Source: Neptuniibacter sp. CAU 1671 (lineage in GTDB: Bacteria; Pseudomonadota; Gammaproteobacteria; Pseudomonadales; Balneatricaceae). Taken from it: a stretch of DNA of 64,000 nt. The translations under genes and the position numbers were made by a program. The stretch covers positions 124,001 to 188,000 of the forward strand of contig NZ_JARHUE010000005.1 of assembly GCF_029222905.1 (NCBI RefSeq). Direction: 5' to 3'. This document shows positions 50,235 through 59,109 of the stretch, one piece after another. The notes under the pieces were generated by a model, which did not search any database, was not told the DNA's origin, and was given only the letters and a program-made list of their open reading frames with translations. The first letter of the stretch is position 1, and the number at the start of each line of letters is the position of its first letter.

Positions 50235-53200
50235 TGGCTCGTTCCTCGAGTCTATGTTTCAGCTGAATAAAACTCTCTTCCAGCTCAGGCCATAACTGTC
50301 GGACTAGCTCCATGTCCTCATGCGAACCTGCCTGCTCCATGGCATAAGCAAGTTCACCCATTGCCGCAGCGCCTATATTCCATGCGGCGCCTTTGATCTT
50401 GTGTGCCTGCGCACTCAACAACTGTGTATCCGAACACCTGACCTGTTCGGACAAACGCTGCAACTGCACCGGCATATCCAGCAGGAAGGTTTCGATAACG
50501 GCATCCACCATCACCCGATCCCCCTGCATTCGACGTTCCAGTGCGGAGCTATCCCACAACAATTTGCTATCGGCATCGCTCTGCAGTTCTTCAACCGGTT
50601 CAACCGCCGGGAGGATCATCGTCGTCTGCGGCCGCTCCGGATGCAGCCATTTCTCCAGCACTGTGCGCAGATGCAGGATATCAACCGGCTTACTGATAAA
50701 GTCGTTCATGCCGGTGTCCAGGCAACGCTGGCGCTCGTTGTTCATGACGTTGGCCGTCATCGCAATAATGGGAATCGCCCGATTCAGTGCTGTGGATGTC
50801 GGACTGCGAATCAGCCGGGTTGCCTCATAACCATCCATATCCGGCATCTGGCAATCCATCAGTACCAGATCGTAGGATTTTTCTGCCAGTGCGCTGACAG
50901 CTTCGGTGCCATTGCCCGCAATATCCACCTGCAAGCCCAATCGTTCAAGCATCAGTCGGGCCACCTTCTGGTTGGTCAGATTATCTTCGGCCAGCAGCAC
51001 CCGACCAGTAAACCGTGCAACCGGGTCATCAACCTCAACAGCCGTTTCCGGTTCTACATCAGACAGGGCTGTCTCACCGGCAAGCAGTGGATATAACGAC
51101 TCTTCCACCAACGGCAGACTGATAAAACCATCAAAGTAACTGGCCAATACCTGTCGAGCAGCACTCTGAATCCGCATGCCGGTCATCAGATAGCGACGCA
51201 GTCCGCGGTAGGCAGGCTCATGTGTCAGCATCTCACCCAACTGCTGCAATTGGGCCAGCGGAATATCACTGTCCACCAGCAATACATTAAATGGTTGCTC
51301 GGAATAGGCCTCGTTCTGCAACAGGGTTACAGCGTCTGCGGTATCAGTCACCTGTTGGTAGCCGCAATCCCATGACCGACAGAGCTGCTCAAGGTAGTCC
51401 GAGGTAATGGTTTTATCTGACAGGAGCAGCATCCGGGTATCCGGCAGCTTGACCCGCAGTTCACTGCTGTCCGACAGATGCCGCAGTGGCACCGAGATCC
51501 AGAACTCGGACCCCTGTCCCGCCTCACTGTTAACACCAATCTCACCGTCCATCAGACAGACCAGCTCCAGACTGATCGCCAGGCCAAGGCCGGTGCCACC
51601 ATAACGTCGGGTAGTCGAATTATCGGCCTGCGAAAAACGATCAAACAATTTCCGGCGTTGTTCATTGCTCATGCCAATACCGGTATCCCTGACACTGAAG
51701 CGCACTTCGGTAAGGCCGTTATTCTGTTCAAACAGATCTACAAACACCGCGACAGAACCCTTACGGGTAAATTTCAGCGCGTTACCCACCAGATTGGTCA
51801 GGATCTGCCGGATACGGGATGGGTCACCCATCAGCCTGACCGCGGATACCGGGTTGGCCGGGCAGACAAATTCGAGATTTTTCTCGCTGGCCTGCACCGA
51901 GAAGAATTGCGCCAGTTCCGCCAGCAGTTTTGACAGGTCGAATGGCACCTGATCCAGCTGCAGTTTGCCCGCTTCAATCCGCGAGAAATCGAGAATATCG
52001 TTGATAATGTTCAGCAGCGACTCGCCGCTCTGCTGTAATGTTTTCGCCAGCATGCGCTGCTCTGTATCCAGCGAAGAGTCCAGCAGTAGCTGCGCCATAC
52101 CCAGCACACCGTTGATGGGGGTGCGAATCTCGTGACTCATGTTAGCGAGGAAATCGGTCTTGGCCTGACTGGCCGCTTCGGCATCCGCCCTGGCACGTTG
52201 CAGCAGCGCCTCACTCTCTTTCTGCCGCGTCATATCCATATGCACCCCGGTCATGCGGACGGGAGCACCCGAGGCATCCCGCACCACCTTGCCGAGCATC
52301 TGCACAAACCGCACATCGCCGCCCGGACGCAATATCCGGTACTCGGTTGATAGCGGCTGAACCCCCTCCTGAGCCTGCATCAGCGCCTGCTCTACCCGGC
52401 TGGCATCGGCCGGATAAATCGCCGCCTGCCAGCTACGAAAATCCTGATCAAAGCTGGCGGCATCAACGCCAAACATCTCCAGCATCCGGGTATCCCAGAA
52501 CACCCGATTGGTCACAAGGTTCCAGTCCCAGATACCAAATCCGGCCGCCGAAGATGCCAACTCCATTCGCCGTTTGGCATCTTCCAGCGCTTCGCGCGCC
52601 AGTTTCTGGTCAGTGACATCACGCATGGCCGCAATGCTGACATCTCCATCCTGCAGGTTGATATGGCTCAAATTGATTGCCACATCACGTTCCTGCCCCG
52701 ACGCCATCCGGATTTTGACCGCCCGGCCCTGAGCCATCACCCGGTTATGCGGCGAGGCCTCATAGGTTTCTCGAAATAAGGCGTGTTCCTGCCGGAAACG
52801 TTTGGGCAGAAGCTCTTCGACCCGCATTGCGGTCAGCTCCTGCAGGCTGAATCCGGTAAGCTGTGCAGCCATTTCGTTGGCCCGCACAATATTCCCCTCG
52901 GCATCCACCGCCAGAATGGCATCGGGCAGCTGTTCCAGCAGCGACTCGTTATCCTGCCGCGCCTCTTCGAGGTCAAAACTGGCGTTGATCAGACGTTTCA
53001 GCATCAGGGAATGAAACACCGCAAACACTACCAGTGGCACCAGACCGATCATGCCCAGAAACAGAAGATGGTTGAATGCCCTCAGATCGCGCTCTGAAGC
53101 ATCGTGGGTCTGCCAGTATCGTTGCTGAAGGTTGAGCTGTAACAGGTTAAGGCTTTGAATAGCGGCCTGATCATCTACCCTGACCAGCGGTGCAACATCT

Positions 53201-53625
53201 TCAATCGGCTCACCGTTGGAGACAAAGTCCCGCAATAATCGGAATTTGTCTTCATATTGCCTCAGGGTCAGGTCTATCTGCTTCAACGCCGCCAGATCAG
53301 CACTCTCCGTCAGCAGACGCTCCAACGCTTGCAGGGAATCAAAACTGTTGTTCAGGGACTGCTGGAGCGAGACGGCACTGCGTTCATTGCGGTACAGCAG
53401 ATAGTTATTGAAGTGGTAGATAAAACCGCCATAACCCAGATTTCTGTTGAGCTGGCTGAGGGACTCTGACGCCGCTTCAACATTACGGCTGTATTGATTC
53501 CAGTTTTCGTTAAGACGAGTTCCCCGATAATAGAGGCTGCCAGCCCAATAGCAGAAGAGCGCCGCAACAAGCGCGGTGAGGGTGAAGATCAGCAGCAGAC
53601 GTTTTCGGGTAAAGCGATTGTCCAT
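50212..53625 (-). CDS. Hybrid sensor histidine kinase with PAS, REC and Hpt domains
   Basis: 1137 residues from ATG 53625 (MDNRFTRKRLLL). Membrane helices near 10-30 and 190-212 bracket a periplasmic helical sensor. Then two PAS domains (about 230-345, 350-475), HisKA (NMSHEIRTPINGV), HATPase, a pseudo-receiver that lacks the acidic pocket (about 740-850), a full receiver (VLLAEDNLTNQKVARLM, phospho-Asp in LVLMDCQMPDMDGYEA), and an Hpt domain with His in QAHKIKGAAWNIG. The complete phosphorelay probably feeds the overlapping REC-GGDEF protein. Confidence 0.9.
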   Translation of the reverse strand: MDNRFTRKRLLLIFTLTALVAALFCYWAGSLYYRGTRLNENWNQYSRNVEAASESLSQLNRNLGYGGFIYHFNNYLLYRNERSAVSLQQSLNNSFDSLQALERLLTESADLAALKQIDLTLRQYEDKFRLLRDFVSNGEPIEDVAPLVRVDDQAAIQSLNLLQLNLQQRYWQTHDASERDLRAFNHLLFLGMIGLVPLVVFAVFHSLMLKRLINASFDLEEARQDNESLLEQLPDAILAVDAEGNIVRANEMAAQLTGFSLQELTAMRVEELLPKRFRQEHALFRETYEASPHNRVMAQGRAVKIRMASGQERDVAINLSHINLQDGDVSIAAMRDVTDQKLAREALEDAKRRMELASSAAGFGIWDWNLVTNRVFWDTRMLEMFGVDAASFDQDFRSWQAAIYPADASRVEQALMQAQEGVQPLSTEYRILRPGGDVRFVQMLGKVVRDASGAPVRMTGVHMDMTRQKESEALLQRARADAEAASQAKTDFLANMSHEIRTPINGVLGMAQLLLDSSLDTEQRMLAKTLQQSGESLLNIINDILDFSRIEAGKLQLDQVPFDLSKLLAELAQFFSVQASEKNLEFVCPANPVSAVRLMGDPSRIRQILTNLVGNALKFTRKGSVAVFVDLFEQNNGLTEVRFSVRDTGIGMSNEQRRKLFDRFSQADNSTTRRYGGTGLGLAISLELVCLMDGEIGVNSEAGQGSEFWISVPLRHLSDSSELRVKLPDTRMLLLSDKTITSDYLEQLCRSWDCGYQQVTDTADAVTLLQNEAYSEQPFNVLLVDSDIPLAQLQQLGEMLTHEPAYRGLRRYLMTGMRIQSAARQVLASYFDGFISLPLVEESLYPLLAGETALSDVEPETAVEVDDPVARFTGRVLLAEDNLTNQKVARLMLERLGLQVDIAGNGTEAVSALAEKSYDLVLMDCQMPDMDGYEATRLIRSPTSTALNRAIPIIAMTANVMNNERQRCLDTGMNDFISKPVDILHLRTVLEKWLHPERPQTTMILPAVEPVEELQSDADSKLLWDSSALERRMQGDRVMVDAVIETFLLDMPVQLQRLSEQVRCSDTQLLSAQAHKIKGAAWNIGAAAMGELAYAMEQAGSHEDMELVRQLWPELEESFIQLKHRLEERASETSDRG

Positions 53626-53741
53626 AAATCCAACCGTGCGACAGAGTACGCAGTTACGGTTTATTCCTTTCACGCCCGCCTGCTGGTGGCGGCATGATCA
53701 ACCTCAATGGAGCCTGAATTTCGTTTTAAAATCAAGGAAAA

Positions 53742-55496
53742 TCAAAGATCTGACCGATTACTGAGCCACACCGTCTGGTAGGGTTCCATGCTGATCACGG
53801 CATGCAGATCCGGATATTCAACCCCGCAGAGCAGATCAGACCAGTCCTGGGTATTCACCAGATTCAGGTCCGCCAGGCGCAGCTCGGCCTGACGATGGCT
53901 GATATTGGCAACACAGAAAATACTCTGCTGGCGGTTCGGGCTTTGCCGCCAGAAACCAAACAGCTGGCTGCTCAGATGCAGGGTGAACTGGGTCGCATTG
54001 GGGTGAAATGCTGGCTGACGGGTACGAATGCGCAGCAGGTGCTTAAGGCGGTGTAACACCCGATGGTGATGCGAGTCGGCATCATCAAGCCGCGTCCTGA
54101 TGGTCTCATACTGCCACTGGCTGCGATTGATGGAGCGGTTATGCCCGGTGCGGGCCATACGGGCATAATCGTTATGCGAACCGAGCAGGCTCTGAATATA
54201 GATGGCAGGGATACCTTCCAGCGCCAGCATGATGGCATGGGCGCAGATAAACCGGTCTTCGTTGTACTGGTCCGGTCCCTCCTGCGTACCCTGCAGGGCA
54301 TCATAGAGCGAAATATTGATTTCGTAAGGGCGTGACAGACCTTCATTCAGGCTGCGCCACGAAATTTCACCGCCAAACTGCTGCATGGTTTCAATCAGTT
54401 TCTGCTCTTCGGCCTCAGTCAGCAGATTTTCCAGCGGTCGCAGGCCGATGCCATCATGGGAAGCAATAAAGTTAAAGAACGCGGTGCCATCCTGTGCCGG
54501 CGGCATCGCCATCAGCCATTGCTTCAGATAATGGCTGTCGCCACTGATCAGGGTGTAGACCAGCAACGGTGGCAAAGAGAAGTTATACACACAGTGCGCT
54601 TCGTTGCCGTTACCAAAATAGGAGAGGTTTTCCCGGCTGGGGATATTGGTTTCAGTGATGATCACCGCATCAGGCCGGGCGTATTCAATCAGACTGCGTA
54701 ACAGACGCACCACTTCATGGGTCTGCTCAAGATTAAGACAGCTGGTCCCCGGAATTTTCCAGAGAAAAGCCACCGCATCCAGCCGGAAGATCTTCACCCC
54801 CTGATCCAGATAGAACCGCACTATCCGCACCATCATCTTCAACAGTTCCGGATTACGAAAATCAAAGTCCACCTGATCATGGCTGAAGGTGCACCAGACA
54901 TGGCGCGGGCCGTTATTGGTTTCAACTGTACGCAGTAACGGGCTGGTCCTTGGGCGAACCACCTCAGAAAGGTCCTGCTCATGGTCAGTGGTGAAGTAGA
55001 AATTACGCCCCGGCTCACGGTCAGCCAGGAAATTGCGGAACCACTCACTGTCGCTGGAGCCATGATTGATCACCAGATCGGCCATCAGCCGGTAACGTTC
55101 GGCAATCGACTGAATATCCTGCCAGTCACCCAGACTTTCACGCACAGCGAAAAAATCCTGCACGGCAAAACCGTCATCACTGCTGAACGGGAAAAAAGGC
55201 AGGATATGCAGGCTGTTGATCAGCCCGTCAGTATATTCATCCATAAACCGATGCAGGGTATGCAGCGGTCGTTCATCCGGCTGCAGCAGGGTATCGCCGT
55301 AGCTGATCAGCACCACATCCTGCTGATCCCAGTGGTTTTTGCCCGGTTCAGGCTGCTGTTCAACCTGCTCAAGCCGCATCAACTCAATCAGGCTGTCTGT
55401 CAGTGGTTCCAACTGCTCTGGCGCCAACACCCCGCTGTATATCACCTGCAGGTGGGTCTTCAGCTGAAACCTGAGCTGCTCACTGGCGGCTGTCAT
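53742..55496 (-). CDS. GH13_18 glycoside phosphorylase, probable glucosylglycerate phosphorylase
   Basis: 584 residues from ATG 55496, with AAGGGG upstream; the GTG at 55502 falls within that site. It has the sucrose-phosphorylase-type barrel: LISYGDTLL, nucleophile Asp in IFRLDAVAF, acid/base Glu in VIITETNIPS, and FIASHDGIGLR. Subfamily GH13_18 includes sucrose, glucosylglycerol and glucosylglycerate phosphorylases. Position directly after gpgS and its phosphatase favours glucosylglycerate, yielding glucose 1-phosphate and glycerate. The specificity is inferred from context. Confidence 0.8.
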   Translation of the reverse strand: MTAASEQLRFQLKTHLQVIYSGVLAPEQLEPLTDSLIELMRLEQVEQQPEPGKNHWDQQDVVLISYGDTLLQPDERPLHTLHRFMDEYTDGLINSLHILPFFPFSSDDGFAVQDFFAVRESLGDWQDIQSIAERYRLMADLVINHGSSDSEWFRNFLADREPGRNFYFTTDHEQDLSEVVRPRTSPLLRTVETNNGPRHVWCTFSHDQVDFDFRNPELLKMMVRIVRFYLDQGVKIFRLDAVAFLWKIPGTSCLNLEQTHEVVRLLRSLIEYARPDAVIITETNIPSRENLSYFGNGNEAHCVYNFSLPPLLVYTLISGDSHYLKQWLMAMPPAQDGTAFFNFIASHDGIGLRPLENLLTEAEEQKLIETMQQFGGEISWRSLNEGLSRPYEINISLYDALQGTQEGPDQYNEDRFICAHAIMLALEGIPAIYIQSLLGSHNDYARMARTGHNRSINRSQWQYETIRTRLDDADSHHHRVLHRLKHLLRIRTRQPAFHPNATQFTLHLSSQLFGFWRQSPNRQQSIFCVANISHRQAELRLADLNLVNTQDWSDLLCGVEYPDLHAVISMEPYQTVWLSNRSDL

Positions 55497-55505
55497 CGTC
55501 ACCCC

Positions 55506-56729
55506 TTAGCGGCTGTACTGCTGGTAATCAGCCTCCACCGCCTCAATCAATCGGTCAAACACGTCTGGCATGGCACTGGCAACCCGGTTCCAACTGGGGA
55601 TAAAGGGTTTCTCCATCGGATTGGTCAGGAACGCATCACCCGCTTTCATGATATTGCGGGCAAACATCTCCACCGCTTCCTCTTCCGCATGGATATCCAG
55701 CGACAGGCCATTCATCACTGCATCGTTATGGTAGGTCTCTATAAAATCGAGGGCAATCCGGTAATAGGTGGCCTTGAGCGTTCTGAAGGTTTCCGTATTA
55801 AACGTGTGGCCCTGAGTGGCCAGCTTGCGGAACAACGCCTTGGTGATGTCGATGGACATCTTGGAAAGGCCACCGCCATCATCGTCTTTCGACAGATCCT
55901 GATGCTTGTGGTCGTAACGGTCAGCGATGTCCACCTGACAGAGCCTGTTATTGGCGAAGTTACGGTGCACTTCGGACAAAACACCGATCTCAAGCCCCCA
56001 GTCACTGGGAATGCGCAGGTCACTCAGTACATCGCGACGGAACGAAAACTCGCCGGACAGCGAATAGCGGAAGCTGTCCATATACTGCAGATAATCCAGT
56101 TCACCGAAAATTCGCTTCAGCGCACGCAGCAGTGGCGTCACCAACAGGCGGCAGACACGGCCATTGATCTTGCCATCCGCTACCCGGGCATAAAAACCTT
56201 TGCAGAACTCATAGTTAAACTGCGGATTAGCTACGGGATAAATCAACCGCGCCAGCATCTCTCGGTTATAGGTCACGATGTCACAGTCATGCAGGGCGAT
56301 AGATTCCGCTCGGCCGGTGGCCAGCATATAACCCATGCAGTACCAGACGTTGCGGCCTTTGCCCCGCTCGCGGGGCGCAAGATCCAATGCCTGCAGTTCC
56401 GCATCCAGCGCCTTCAGCCGTGGACCATCATTCCAGAGAATACGATGCGGCTGCGGCAAGCCGCCAAAAAACTCCAGCGCATAGCGATACTGCTTTTCAT
56501 CCGCCATATCCAGACCGATCACAATTTCGGACAGGTAAGGCACGGCTTTCAGCTGCTCAACAATCGGGCCCAGTGCCGGACCTTCCAGCTCGGAATACAA
56601 CGATGGCAGAATCAGCGCCATCGGGCGTTGCCGACTGAAACGCACCAGTTCGGATTCCAGTTCTTCCAACGGCCTTTGTGACAGGTTATGCAGGGTCGTG
56701 ATAATGCCATTCTGGTAAAAATCGGCCAT
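55506..56729 (-). CDS. gpgS: Glucosyl-3-phosphoglycerate synthase
   Basis: 407 residues, a GT81-type retaining glucosyltransferase. It joins NDP-glucose to 3-phosphoglycerate. ALILPSLYSEL opens the GT-A fold, IALHDCDIV carries the DxD metal motif (near 150), and GEFSFRR followed by DWGLEIGVLSEV is family-typical. GAGGAG precedes ATG 56729. It lies 26 bases after the phosphatase gene and nine before the phosphorylase start, so the three are one operon. Confidence 0.88.
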   Translation of the reverse strand: MADFYQNGIITTLHNLSQRPLEELESELVRFSRQRPMALILPSLYSELEGPALGPIVEQLKAVPYLSEIVIGLDMADEKQYRYALEFFGGLPQPHRILWNDGPRLKALDAELQALDLAPRERGKGRNVWYCMGYMLATGRAESIALHDCDIVTYNREMLARLIYPVANPQFNYEFCKGFYARVADGKINGRVCRLLVTPLLRALKRIFGELDYLQYMDSFRYSLSGEFSFRRDVLSDLRIPSDWGLEIGVLSEVHRNFANNRLCQVDIADRYDHKHQDLSKDDDGGGLSKMSIDITKALFRKLATQGHTFNTETFRTLKATYYRIALDFIETYHNDAVMNGLSLDIHAEEEAVEMFARNIMKAGDAFLTNPMEKPFIPSWNRVASAMPDVFDRLIEAVEADYQQYSR

Positions 56730-56755
56730 AACATCTCCTCAGCATTTCAATCATT

Positions 56756-57598
56756 TCAGTCTGCGGACAGGGACAATAGCTGACGGATACCCGCCGCCCA
56801 GCCCGCCGGCCCACAGTGTTCACTTAAGATAAACGGGGTACTTGAAAACAGTTGTGGTGGCGCATGGACGGGCGAACGCACCAGCAACGCCCTGTCAGCC
56901 GCCTGCAGCATGGCAATATCATTCTGACTGTCGCCGGCGGCCACCGTCAGCAAAGGGTGTTTGGGTTGATAGGCCTGATAACAGCGGGTCAGCCACTGCA
57001 GTGCCTTTCCCTTATCACACTGATCCACCAGGTGCAGAAAACGGCCACCCTGCAGCGGTTCAATACCCTCTGCAGCAAGTGCCTCGATAAACGTTACGCG
57101 GCGCTTCTCGTCTCCCAGCCAGTGAACAGGCTCACTGTATTCACGCTGTTGCGCCAACCGGGCTTGCTCCGGATTCAGGCCGGTCAACTGAACCAATTGT
57201 TCGACGGTGAGTTCACTCAGCAGCACAAACTCATCTTTAAATTCGGTTTTAAGCCGCTGCAGCAGGGGCTGCCATATCTCAACCGACCGGGAAAAGGGCT
57301 TTACCCAGAATGCCTCCGCCTCTTCACAACCCTGAGGGCACAGAGGGAAATAGCCTTTGGGAATAAACACCGCGGCGCCATTTTCGGTCACAAAAGGGTG
57401 TTCATTCTGCAGCTGGGCACGCAGCGGCAGTAGTTCAGCGCGGGTTTTGCTGGTGACGGGAATCACAGGTACCTGCTGCTCTGCAAGCAACCGCAGGGTC
57501 GTTACAGCCGGGGCGAAGCTGTAGTTGTGATGGTCGAGCAGGGTACCATCAAGGTCGGTAAAGACCAGATAATCAAAGGTTTTCTGACGCTGTGACAT
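56756..57598 (-). CDS. HAD-IIB phosphatase, probable glucosyl-3-phosphoglycerate phosphatase
   Basis: 280 residues. Motif I VFTDLDGTLLDHH (near 12), the serine/threonine of motif II in VIPVTSKTRAEL, and VAAGDSQNDIAML (motif IV) define the HAD-IIB mannosyl-3-phosphoglycerate phosphatase/YedP group. Next to gpgS it should release glucosylglycerate. No good Shine-Dalgarno stands before ATG 57598 (nearest GAGG about 20 bases away), and an upstream in-frame TGA leaves no better start. Its leader carries the nested palindrome. Confidence 0.85.
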   Translation of the reverse strand: MSQRQKTFDYLVFTDLDGTLLDHHNYSFAPAVTTLRLLAEQQVPVIPVTSKTRAELLPLRAQLQNEHPFVTENGAAVFIPKGYFPLCPQGCEEAEAFWVKPFSRSVEIWQPLLQRLKTEFKDEFVLLSELTVEQLVQLTGLNPEQARLAQQREYSEPVHWLGDEKRRVTFIEALAAEGIEPLQGGRFLHLVDQCDKGKALQWLTRCYQAYQPKHPLLTVAAGDSQNDIAMLQAADRALLVRSPVHAPPQLFSSTPFILSEHCGPAGWAAGIRQLLSLSAD

Positions 57599-57610
57599 TG
57601 CAACATTGGG

Positions 57611-57653
57611 TGATCCGCCTCATTGCACCAATAATGTGCACAAATTCGGATCA
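57611..57653. promoter_or_regulatory. Nested palindrome with NtrC-like core in the gpg operon leader
   Basis: TGATCCG-N6-TGCAC-N7-GTGCA-N6-CGGATCA. Both inverted repeats share one centre at 57632. The inner dyad (57624-57640) equals the enterobacterial NtrC consensus GCAC-N7-GTGC. It lies 13-55 bases before the phosphatase start codon. Confidence 0.6.
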
Positions 57654-57682
57654 ATCACTCCTTATTCAGGTGATTATAGCTG

Positions 57683-57699
57683 TTGCAGGTTTTGTGCCG
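57683..57699 (-). promoter_or_regulatory. Candidate sigma-54 promoter of the gpg operon
   Basis: Minus-strand CGGCACAAAACCTGCAA has GG and GC in the required -24/-12 spacing (ten bases between) and two mismatches to TGGCAC-N5-TTGCA. A TATAAT at 57678-57673 is a competing sigma-70 -10 without a clear -35. Confidence 0.35.
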
Positions 57700-57714
57700 T
57701 TTTTACTGCGACGC

Positions 57715-57745
57715 AAAATAAAAAGCCGGCGAACGCCGGCTTTGG
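57715..57745 (-). terminator. Intrinsic terminator of the redox operon
   Basis: On the minus strand AAAGCCGGC, GTTC, GCCGGCTTTTTATTTT. It ends the seven-gene cluster just before the gpg promoter region. Confidence 0.88.
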
Positions 57746-57746
57746 A

Positions 57747-57773
57747 CAAGTCAGGCTGCCACCGCCTGACTTG
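57747..57773. other. 10-bp inverted repeat over the reductase stop codon
   Basis: CAAGTCAGGC, seven-base loop, GCCTGACTTG. It includes the last codons and stop of the reductase and stands directly before the terminator hairpin. Likely an mRNA 3'-end stabiliser or part of a double terminator. Confidence 0.6.
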
Positions 57774-58728
57774 AGGGAGTGAACTGGTCACAGTGAATAT
57801 CCTGCATGCTGGCACCGGCCAGAAACGTCTGCTTACGTAACTTTTGCACACGTTCGGGTGAGCCGCAGAAATAGGCGCGCATCCCTTTGGTATCGGGATA
57901 GTGCGCTTTCATAATCTGATTGATATCCCCCACTTCGATGCCATCAGGCTGTATTTCAGCCTCCAGCACCACCGGGGTATAGGTAAAATTCCTGTAGGCT
58001 GAAGCCAGCGATTTAAGCTCTTTATCCAGATAAAGATCATCAGCCACCCGCGCACCGGCAAACAGGTGAATAGGGCCATCATGCCCCAGACGCAGCGCAT
58101 CACGCACAATGCCATACAGGGGAGAAAGACCGGTACCTGTACCCGCCAACAGCAGGGGTTGTTGCATATTTTCAGAGGTGTAAAAACAGTCGCCAAAAGC
58201 ACCCTGCACTTTAAGCGAATCACCCACCGCCAAATCATTCAAAGCCCACTGGCTGAACTGACCGTCGTCATGGATTCGGATCTGCACTTCCAGCTCAGGT
58301 TCAAGTTCTGGCACGCTGGCCAGGGAATAGGCACGGCTTAAACCATCTTCGCGCACCAGATTTACAAACTGACCCGAACGATAATCCAGCTCACTGCTTA
58401 ACCGTAATCTCAGTACCCGACCCGGCAGCAGTTGTTTGTCCACCACCACTGCACAAACCGACTGACTGGCGGGGTTGCGCTGCACCTTAAGGTGCGTTTG
58501 CGGCTCGCAGCAGCAGGCCAGAAAGTAACCCTGTGCTTTTTGTGTTGCTTTCAGCCCCTGTTGGGCAGCGGCGGGCAGTTCACCATCCAGCACCTGCATC
58601 ATGCAGCTCTGACATGCGCCCGCCCGACAGGCATTAGGAATATCGTGCCCGGCATGCAGCAGGGCTTCCAGCAGATTACTGCCGGATGCCACACTCACCA
58701 TACTGTCTTCAAACTGTACCGTCGCCAT
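57751..58728 (-). CDS. [2Fe-2S] ferredoxin/FAD/NAD(P)H reductase
   Basis: 325 residues: a plant-type ferredoxin domain (1-90) with C-x4-C-x2-C in ACRAGACQSC and a fourth Cys near 72, then a ferredoxin-reductase unit with FAD motif SRAYSLAS (near 138), NAD(P) motif LLLAGTGTGLSPLYGIV (near 190) and a C-terminal YFCGSPERV. It resembles the electron-transfer components of oxygenases and CDP-glucoseen reductase. With no oxygenase nearby and truncated haemoglobins directly upstream, it most likely re-reduces haemoglobin iron. AGGAG precedes ATG 58728. Confidence 0.88.
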   Translation of the reverse strand: MATVQFEDSMVSVASGSNLLEALLHAGHDIPNACRAGACQSCMMQVLDGELPAAAQQGLKATQKAQGYFLACCCEPQTHLKVQRNPASQSVCAVVVDKQLLPGRVLRLRLSSELDYRSGQFVNLVREDGLSRAYSLASVPELEPELEVQIRIHDDGQFSQWALNDLAVGDSLKVQGAFGDCFYTSENMQQPLLLAGTGTGLSPLYGIVRDALRLGHDGPIHLFAGARVADDLYLDKELKSLASAYRNFTYTPVVLEAEIQPDGIEVGDINQIMKAHYPDTKGMRAYFCGSPERVQKLRKQTFLAGASMQDIHCDQFTPSSQAVAA

Positions 58729-58737
58729 GCAAATCTC

Positions 58738-59097
58738 CTAGCGATTCAGCACGTCGTCGCGCACGCTGTTGCCAATGGCAGCGATCTGTTCGATTTTATC
58801 TGTACCGACACCCAGCTCGGTGAGCGTGGCTGCCAGATTTTCCAGCACTGCATCAAAATGGGTGTCGTTCAGCCCTTTCAGATGCTTGTGACCTTCACGC
58901 ATGTCTTTGCCGGTGTAGTTATGGGGACCGCCAAACACCATGGTCAGAAAGGCTTTCTGCTTAACAGCCTGTTCGTCCATGTCGACGGTATCGAAATAAT
59001 GACTGATGCGGTCATCGGCCAGGACTTTGCGGTAGAAAATATCTACCGCAGCGTCCACAGCAGCTTCACCACCCAGTTGCTCGTATAAACTGCTCAT
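58738..59097 (-). CDS. Group I truncated haemoglobin (copy A)
   Basis: 119 residues. By alignment with mycobacterial trHbN: TyrB10 is Tyr22, E7 is Gln43, E11 is Gln47 and the proximal His is His70 (in REGHKHL). Tyr/Gln distal pockets stabilise bound oxygen and support NO dioxygenation in characterised group I proteins. It ends nine bases before the reductase start. About 99 of 119 residues match copy B by hand alignment, so a recent tandem duplication is likely. Confidence 0.93.
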   Translation of the reverse strand: MSSLYEQLGGEAAVDAAVDIFYRKVLADDRISHYFDTVDMDEQAVKQKAFLTMVFGGPHNYTGKDMREGHKHLKGLNDTHFDAVLENLAATLTELGVGTDKIEQIAAIGNSVRDDVLNR

Positions 59098-59109
59098 GGG
59101 AATCCTCGA

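Noticed and set aside
54981-56681. 566-codon plus-strand open frame across the gpg operon
   Set aside because: It is antisense to two well-identified enzymes and spans their junction; the low-complexity His/Gln-rich product is typical of a shadow frame.
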